Notes under the pieces: model-generated
The model's input: only the letters and a program-made list of their open reading frames with translations
What the model was told of the DNA's origin: nothing
Databases searched by the model: none
Source: Oncomelania hupensis
Taxonomy: Eukaryota; Mollusca; Gastropoda; Littorinimorpha; Pomatiopsidae
Assembly: GCA_036898135.1 (NCBI GenBank)
Contig: CM072512.1
Location: 16,533,597 to 16,597,596 of the forward strand
DNA length: 64,000 nt
Direction of reading: 5' to 3'
Position numbers and translations under genes: made by a program
Shown here: piece by piece, positions 39,301-48,300 of the stretch
Position numbering within the stretch: position 1 is the stretch's first letter
How the letters are laid out: each line of letters starts with the position of its first letter

Positions 39301-42300
39301 TGAGTATTGATAAAGTTTTATTGAATGTACATTTTGCCAGCACTGTATGTAAATTGGGCTGTTATGGTGGCAGGCTGTAACTTTTATTACCAATATTACA
39401 TAACATTGGTTACCAACACCAAATATTTTGTATAGATTTTAATGTTTTTGTCAAAAATGCAATACTTCCCAAAGCATTGGAGATAAACAATTGAAGTTTT
39501 GTGAGCTCAAAGAAAAATGTCGCTATTTTATTTGCATCCAAGTGCATGATTAAACCTTGTTTGTTTTATGTTGGTCTATTTTTACAATAAAAAAGTAAGC
39601 AACTACATAAAGTTAACTGCCATCCAACTTCAAACACACCAAAACTAATTTCCTTCCTCTCTTCTAATACCAATTTCCATGACTTTAAACCACATTAGAG
39701 GGATGAATGTGTGTTTGTTGTATATGTTAGAGAGTGTGTAACATGTGAGATTATATTATAATGGTTACAAATCGCTGACCTTTCAGTCTGAGAGCCTATA
39801 TAATAGTATCCAGTACTGCCAGTTTTTGCTGACTTGCTTATGGGCTGCCAAAGATATATTCACTCTTGAGCTGATGCCGTTTGACATGACCAGGTGACTC
39901 TGAAATTCAGAGTCACTTGGTCATGTCAAACGGCATCAACGCGCAAGTACTTGCCCCTTAAAGATTTTTCCGTTTGGCATGGCCCTGATGCAAGTCGACA
40001 GTGGCGTTCCATGTTCAAGTCGACAAAAGTCAGTAACAACGGTAAAGGAGTTACGCTGATAATGAAATGGTTTTGTTATTATATGTTCTACAGGAGTCGC
40101 TCACAACCCCTCCTTGTGGGTGGGCACAAACGGAGGCCACGTCTACATCTACAGTCTCACAGTAGCTCCCAGCGACAAACGCTCAACTGAGGAGGTTGGA
40201 TGTGTCCTGGCCAAGGAGATCAAGCTTCGTCACCATGCCCCTGTCATTAGTATCGCTGTGATTGACAGTAAAAACAAGGTTCTCCCAGAGTCATTGGAAG
40301 TCATCAATGAACGTGCAAAGGCTCCAGATATGGAGGGCCAGCATTCTGTTGTCATCTGCTCAGAAGAACAGCTCAAGGTAGGACTCTAAAACAGCATTAA
40401 CACTGGAGTATTTACACTAATGGACATTTGTTATAAAGCAAATTTCTTAGAACACTGCATCTGTCTACTGTCATAAGTTTGATTTGATTTCTACAGGCTT
40501 TCACTCTGCCAGCTCTGAAGCCAAGGTGGAAGAACAAGATTACTGCTATTGATGGCTCACGCTTGAGACGGGTTGCCTTTGTCAGCTTCAGAAGCAAAGC
40601 CAGTGAGAAAGGAGGTAAAGTATCAAATGTTTTGACCAGAAGATAAGAGCGAGAGGATAGAAATGGGCGGAGACAGATGGGTACGGTCGGTTTTTATAAG
40701 ATATTCAATGATTATAGGGTCCAGCGAACTGCTAAGAGCTGAATCAGGACCACACAAAAACTATTCAAAATCAGACTACAATGCTAACATTTAAAAAAAA
40801 AAAGATAAAAGGTGGACATAAAACTAGCATAACTGAGGAAATTTAACCAAGTATACAAACAAGATGATATCTATATGCAATAAAATAAACCATCATGTAA
40901 AAATGTAAACAGGTTTTGACCATTACAAATTTTTAAAATCTCATTAAAAGGTATCGAACCAAAATATCTTTGTCGTCAATCAAATCAGCACATTAGACAT
41001 AAAATGGCTGACGGAAAAGGATTTGTCCTATGCAAAGCACCACGGTGGTTCTTCTCCTTTCAAAGGAAATTAAGGGTGACATTAGTATGCCCAGTATGAA
41101 GGCGAGCCAAAATGATTTCTTCTTTGAGAGTGGACGCAAAGCTGAAGAATTGTTGGTGAAATGGTAGACAAAGATCCAGGTAGTCGGAAGACAAAAGCTG
41201 CAGAAGTGGTGAAAAGAATTTAATGGTGAAAGGACTGTAGTTGAAGGGACTAACTAGTAAGGCAGAAAATGAGAATAAAGAGAAGAGAAAAGATTGGGCA
41301 AGCTTGGTTCTCCCTGGCCAGAGAGACTGGCTGGAGTCCACCCCTTGGCACACGGAAAGTGGGGCAGGCAAAGCAAAACAAAGGAGAAAATAAAACAAAA
41401 ACAAGTAGTAAAGATAGTTTCCAATTAATGAAGGTTGTGCCTACATTCATTTCCTGATCATCGAAACGCCGTTTTATAAGGAACGCTCCATGTTCAGGCT
41501 GAATGGTGCAGCTTTGGTGGTTAATTGCATGAGTGTAAACAAAGCCATGTAGCTGCAATGATCGATTTTTCTATTGTTTTTATTTTGTGTGTGCTTTAGG
41601 TGCCAACTATAGCGAGTTTGACATCGCCAGTCTGAACAACTTGGGTGAGCTGGCTGTGTATTCCGTCGTGTCTTTGCGACAACAGTTGAAGAGCAATGCC
41701 ATTAAAAAGGAAGACATCAAGTAAGTGCAACCACATTTACGAGTTGTAATTGAAGACATTTAATCTGTATAAATTGCTGTCACTTGTTAGAAGCCTAAAA
41801 TATCCATATTGGGGCGTGGTCTGTAATTGATTGAATTTGGTAATCGTGCGTTATTTTCCTGTTTCAGTGATTTACTTGCAACCATCGACTAACCTGTAAT
41901 GTTCGTAAAGTTGCCATCGCCTAATATTAAATGATTTTTTTGTTTTGTTTGTTATAGTGGCATTGCTTCCTTTGTGTTCACCAAGGACGGCCAAGGGTTC
42001 TATTTGCAGTCTCCCTCCGAGTTCAGCCACATCTCTCTCTCAGCTTCTAGCTCTAACACACCGGTTTCCATGTTGGAGCTAAAGGAGGGCATGAGGCCTG
42101 AGCCTGCAGAACCAGTTGTTGAAGTCCATTCTGCACCAGAACAAGAGAACCAGGAGGGTCAGGCAGCCCCAGTTCATCAGCAAGATGGGTCAGTGTATAT
42201 ATATATATAGAGAGAGAGAGCTCAGTATTATAACCAGAAACTGCATGTATTTCAGCTTTATGTACCCTAAACAGTTTTGTAAGGCATAGTCCCCACTTCA

Positions 42301-45300
42301 GGACTTCAGTTTTGCTTTGGACTAGATTGACGAGCTGCTTGAAACGGTCATAGTTTATCGTTTTTTTGTTTTTAGTAGTTCTTATCCCGATGTTACCGGC
42401 TTTATAAACATTCCCATTTGTCTTCATTGTCTGTTGCATGTGTGGAAAGTGATGTGATGCACTATCAATGAGAAAAGCAGGCAAGTACACGAGTAATATA
42501 TATTTGCGTAACTAGGGACTATTTTCATTGCAAGTTTTTGTCTGTAGTAAACAATATATACACAATTGGGAGCTTTGTTTTATAAGGGCAGCGTGCTCAT
42601 TGTTGTACACAGTCACCTGTATACTCAGCCTTGTATGTAACAGTGCGTGGTGTGTGGGTGTGTTCAGTGAGGGCACTCAGGGGGCAGAAGGTGGGTCCTA
42701 TGATGCGGCTGACATTACTACTGGCCTCAACGACAGCCAGGCCGATTCGCGCCTGGATACCACTGCCGACATCACCATTGACAGTGTCCGGGACCATGTG
42801 TAAGTCCCCAATATATCCGCCCGCTTCCTGCATGCTAGAACTGGCTTTTGTGATTATTCGTGCGCCTTATTTCTCTCATTCTCACTTTTCTAGTGAAATC
42901 AAAGATGGTGATTTTGAAGTCTGTCTACATTTGTTTTTCAGTCCAGTCTTGTCTGGGGCGTAGAGCTGTGATGCACATATGCTTGACATTCTGTGTTTGC
43001 TTTATTAAATCTTCTGATCATTGGTGGAAATGAGTTTGCCAGTGGTGTTAAAATGAACCAACAAAGAAAAATGAAGCAACCTTTGTGATGATGATAATGA
43101 CATGAAATAGTTGTGATTTGGTGCTGGGTTTGTCTTGTCAAATTTTGTTTTTGGTTCTCATATATTATACATCAATGTAATGTTGCGTATCTACACTCCA
43201 AAGGATAGAAAGTTGCAAATTCTAGCACTTTTTCCATATTGTGTTGGCCATATTTTGATCTTTAACATCTAGTGCACATTAGTTTGTACTATATTGTGAA
43301 AATATTCTCAGGAAGGTGAATGTAGCCATTGAGAAAGTTTCAGTACACAAGGGTATATAAATTGGTAACGATTAGCTGTTATAGAATTTGTAAAAGATAA
43401 TTTTTCAGACCTGATAGTTCTCCGCAAAATCGCGGAAATCCGCGAAAACGGGAAAAAAAAAAGAAAAAAGAAAATGCGAAACAATCCGCGGACACTTAAA
43501 ATTTTTTTGGTTTTTTGTTGTTGTTGTTTTGTATCGGAAGACGAAAATTGCTTTACTCTCTTCCGGTTTTGCGGCGCCATACTTTGTTTTGGAATAGTGG
43601 TGCAGCGTTGACTGTTCCTGTGTATATATTTTCGCCGTTCAAGTTGTGGATTTGTGGACGTCATCAGACTCATTGGACTTCAAAATGTCTGTCACAAGGC
43701 GTGACATAGTCGCACGTTCCGCGGAAACCTCTCTTAGATCACTATCAGGTCTGTTTTTTAACAGTTTATGTCCGTTCCATGAATACATTCAGCACAATTT
43801 GAAAATAACAAAATCACTTCAGTGTCCAGAAAGTAAATAAAATAAACTCGGTTAGCGTTCACAGCGGCTCAACCAAAGCTTTTCAGATTTTGAGGTTAGG
43901 TCAGCCAGGCTAGCTATAAATAGCTTCGCCGATACTTCCTTTCACTGGAAGGGTGGTGCAGGCAAGCTATAAATTGCCCGCAACATGCGAAACGCGGAGG
44001 CACTGAAAAGTACTGTTCACATAGGAATTGAGCTGGTGTGCCTTGTAGGGACTAAAAATCCTGGCTGTTGTTGAGGCTGGAAGGTGGTGGTAATATTTTG
44101 TTGATGATTGTTCTTTGCCCTTTTTTTCCTTTGTTCATTTTGTAGGTTTTATGAAGTTTTGATTGCAATTGCAGGATTGAGAATGCCACAAGCAATAACC
44201 AGACAACCACCTTGATTACAACAGAGACCAATGTGGTTACAGTTACAGCACCTTCGCCTTTGCCCCCAGAGGTGACAGGTAAAAAGCAATTTTATATTTT
44301 TTTTCCCTTTTTGATTTTCACGTTTTTGTTTTTGGTTTGTCAGTGTTTCCAATAGGCTTTGTATGTAAGTGCTGTAAATTATCAATTTGAGGTTATTCTA
44401 CAATTTTAAAAGCATTAATTCTAACTCCAAGAACAGACTAAAGATCTTGTGCATTTCTAGAGCTAGGTCCAGGGTTCGTACGCTCCTTGAACCTCCTTGA
44501 ATCTCCTTGAATTTTCTATGTCTTGTTCAAGGGCCATTAAATCCCCTTGAAAAATGCCAAATTGCCTCAGCACCTTGAAAACTCCTTGAAATTTCAACCA
44601 GTAATTTCAACCAGTGTATCTATCCATTGATTGACCTAGAGATTTTATTGTCAAGTTTTCAAAAAAAGGCCATTGAAAAATAAAAATTTATAGAACAAAA
44701 ATTTTAATATTATTTGTGTTTTCAACTGTTCGACGATCGTAACTTTTGTCGTCTGCTAATGATAAGGGAAGTAACCACCACTGGAAATTGTTGATTTCCT
44801 TGCTGTCGCGCACGCGCATTTGTCGTTTCCGTACATTCTTTGTTCTAACGCGCGGTGTACAGAAAGTACGAAAACAGTTAAAAGGACAGCGAAACCGCAC
44901 GTGTTTGTTTACTGAATGGGTAAAATGCCTGGAGGTGATTGTGTGTTGAATCCTTTGTGGTTATCGAAATCTGAATATGCAGGGGGGCTACTTGAAAAGA
45001 AAGGGAACAAGCATGCGTGTTTCTGGCGTCTGCCAAAAAATTATCGACGTGAAAGTGATGTGTTAGACCAGCTGTTCAGCACCCACATGAAAGCAAAAAA
45101 GGACTATCAAGATCTTTGGGCTGTTGTGAGGCAGTTGTTACTTTTGTTCCATGGGCAAGCAAGCAACTGTCGAGAGAAGATTCTCAATCAACTAAGAGAC
45201 CAGCACTGAAAATCTCTCCTAGCAGTCCTTGGTTGCTCGCCGACAAGTGCTGTCTGTATCAGAAAATTGGTGGAATTGACAAGGTGGACATCACCAAGGA

Positions 45301-48300
45301 GCTGCTATTATCAGCATCTTCTGCAAGGAGAAAGTACCACGACTACCTTGATCAACAAAAGAAAGACCAGGAACAGGCACAAGCGGCAATGAAGAGGAAG
45401 GCACAGGAAGACTGTTGCTGATTTAAGAGTGAAAAAAAGAATGGAGAAAAGGATGCTCAGCGCCTGACTCAAAAGGCAGACAAGCTTGCTGAACAAGAGG
45501 GTGCGCTGAGACTCAGTCAAATACGCTGAGGAGCAAATCCAAGGAAATAAAGATCCAGTTGGAGAAGATTTCCTGTCAGATTGATGAAGAAATGGAAAAA
45601 CTGAAATATAACTGAAAACTCGTTCATCTGTATGAAGTGTATTATATATTAGCCGGTGGTGGTACCTCTTTCTGACTTTTTACAGTTCTTTAACTTTGGT
45701 CTAAGGACAACATGCTTCACAATTATTGTTTAAATGGGCATAGACTCCGTAATCTGCATCATCATTATAACTGCAACTTTATCGACATGCAATATTTATG
45801 CGTGTAGATTTCATAATCAATATCAACATCAGTATCACCATCAGATTCATGACTGCAAACAATTTATGGATATCACTGGGTAAGAGATTTTATCCTTTAT
45901 TTTGACTACTTATCAATTCTTATGTGCGTTTACAATTTTTTTTAACTCCTTGAATTTTTGGAAAAACTCCTTGAATTTTTTTTACAACAATTTGAGTATG
46001 AACCATGTAGGTCCGTTTGCTAGTTTTGTGCATAATTTATTGACTGTAGTGTTGTTTTTGGGCTAGGTATGTTTGTACGATTTAAGTACTGTGGTGCCTT
46101 TTTTGGAAACATTGACAACTATCACAATAACTTCTGAGTGTGTGTTAATGGGAAATATTCACAAATTTAGTTTGTCAACTTTATTTTCATTTTCTCTCAT
46201 TCCCCATTTCACTGTTCCAAGTTTGTTTTTCTATTTCACCCAACTACTATGGAGTCCATTGTGTGATTGTATTTGGACAAATCCTTCACATTTTCTTTGA
46301 GCACAACTCTCCCACCCCACCCATCACCCCTTTCCGAAACGCGATTGATGAATTTGAGTGGCGTACTGTTTTACTCCTCTGCCATTTTTGTAGGTCATAA
46401 CAGCTCTAACCTATGTACTACCCTTTCACCTCTCCGTTGGCCTTTTTGTTATAAGTTGCCTTTTGTATTTTCCCACTCTACAAATAAGTTTTGCTGATGG
46501 CTTGTCTTAATTGGAAGGTTCGTGGAGGTTCAACAACTTTTTTCCCCAGTTTCTCAGATCCCGAATCTAGGTTGCTGGAACCCTTTGGACGAGAAAAAAA
46601 AAGGTTAAGGAAACTAGGTTCTGCATCTGAGAGCCTCGGGGGAAAAGTTGTGAACTTCCAAGAACCTTCCAGTTAAGACTGGCCATTGGGATTTTAACGT
46701 TGGTCTGTTTCTGTTAATCTCCACCCACAACCCTTTGACTTGAATTTTGTGTTGACTTTGTTCTGACAGTGATTCTGTTCTGTGAACACCGTTTCTATGT
46801 ATTTCGAATGCCTTGAGTGTGATGAAGAGGTGATCTTTTGACCATGCGCTTCTCCTTGAATATATAAACGTTGATCCATTGAGTCAGTGATGAGTATGAC
46901 TGATGTTATTTTGCCTGACAGCTGAGAATGGGGAAGTTGATGAGAATGGCGAAACAAACGAATCGACCCCAAATGGCACAAATGAGGCTGAAACTAATGG
47001 CACAAACGAGGTGAGGAAAGGTGCAGGCCACTCCGGTTTTCTCAGGCAGTAGTCTCTCCACTGCTCTGTCCTCTCCCTTGTTTTTTGCATACCCTCCTTT
47101 TTTGCTTGTTTGACTAACATTTCCATTTTTATCTTTATTTTCTTCAACACCTATTTAACATTTGCGTGTACTCGTTTTTATATTCCTTTGCCAGCATTGT
47201 CAGTATTTTGTTAACGGTGTATTTGCATATTTTCATATTGCATTACCTTTACGGTGGTGGACGTATTTAATGAATGAGTATCTTGAGTGATTCTCCAAAT
47301 GCTTTTTGTCCAAATGCATCATAATGTGGTGTTGTTGGTTTATTTTAATAACCGTGGTGAAAGTTCTCTTCTTTGTTTGTATGGGGCGGTGGATATGCAT
47401 GATGAATTTTCTTCCTCATAAGCCTTTATGGATTTGTGTGTTCTTTTTCCTTATCATGATGTACTCTGTGACTGAAGTAAAATATTGTATTAATGAGACC
47501 ATTGCTAGTTAAAAGTGCTAACTTAGAACAAAAACATTTTATCACCTAACATAAAAAAAATTTAGCACATTCAATTTTAACTGTATGAAAGCAAAACTAT
47601 TGCAATTTTGCCCCATTTCATAAACTAAATGCTTGCGAGCTTGTGTTATCTCAATTATAGTCACATGTTGCCTTCTGTGACTTGGCTCTCAAATGCAAAA
47701 CCATAGAGCTGCATGTATCGAGTAAACCCACATAAAATGACGGGTCAGATATTAAGTACTTCTGATTTGGCAGTAAACTTAGAATGATGTAGTAGCTTTA
47801 GTTTAGATGCAGAGTGTTGGAATCAGAAGTAGTAGTATTAGAACTGTTGAATTTGGCCTTGTGAAAACATGCACACATGTTGCCTTCTGTGATTTGGCTC
47901 TCAAATGCAAAACCATAGATCTGCATGTATCAAATAAACCTACTTAATATAACAGGTCAGATATTAAGTGCTTCTGATTTGGAAGTAAACTTGATTTATG
48001 TAGTAGCTGTAATTTAGACGTAGCGTGTTGAAATCAGAAGTAGTAGTATTAGAACTGTTGAATTTGGTCTTGTGAAAATCATTCATTTATTCCTCACTTT
48101 TCATGCTGCTTTGGTGCTTTGTTTTCATGATCAGTGGAGAGAGAAACGCTTTTTTGCCTGTCAAACAATAACAACGTGAAATGGGCCTACACCTTTTCTC
48201 AACTCTCAACCTAAAGTGTTTTCAGTGTGTCATATTTTATCACTAATGTGGGTTGAATATTTTTTTCAAATTTCTTATTGAAAGCCAAAACACAGCATTA

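Noticed and set aside
42053..42490. 145-codon minus-strand ORF
   Set aside because: Shadow of LLGL exon 20 and its intron; no domain.
8860..46007. Classic 8-bp hAT target duplications for family A
   Set aside because: Flanks match for only 5-6 bases; in copy 2 the restored LINE frame proves exactly 5.
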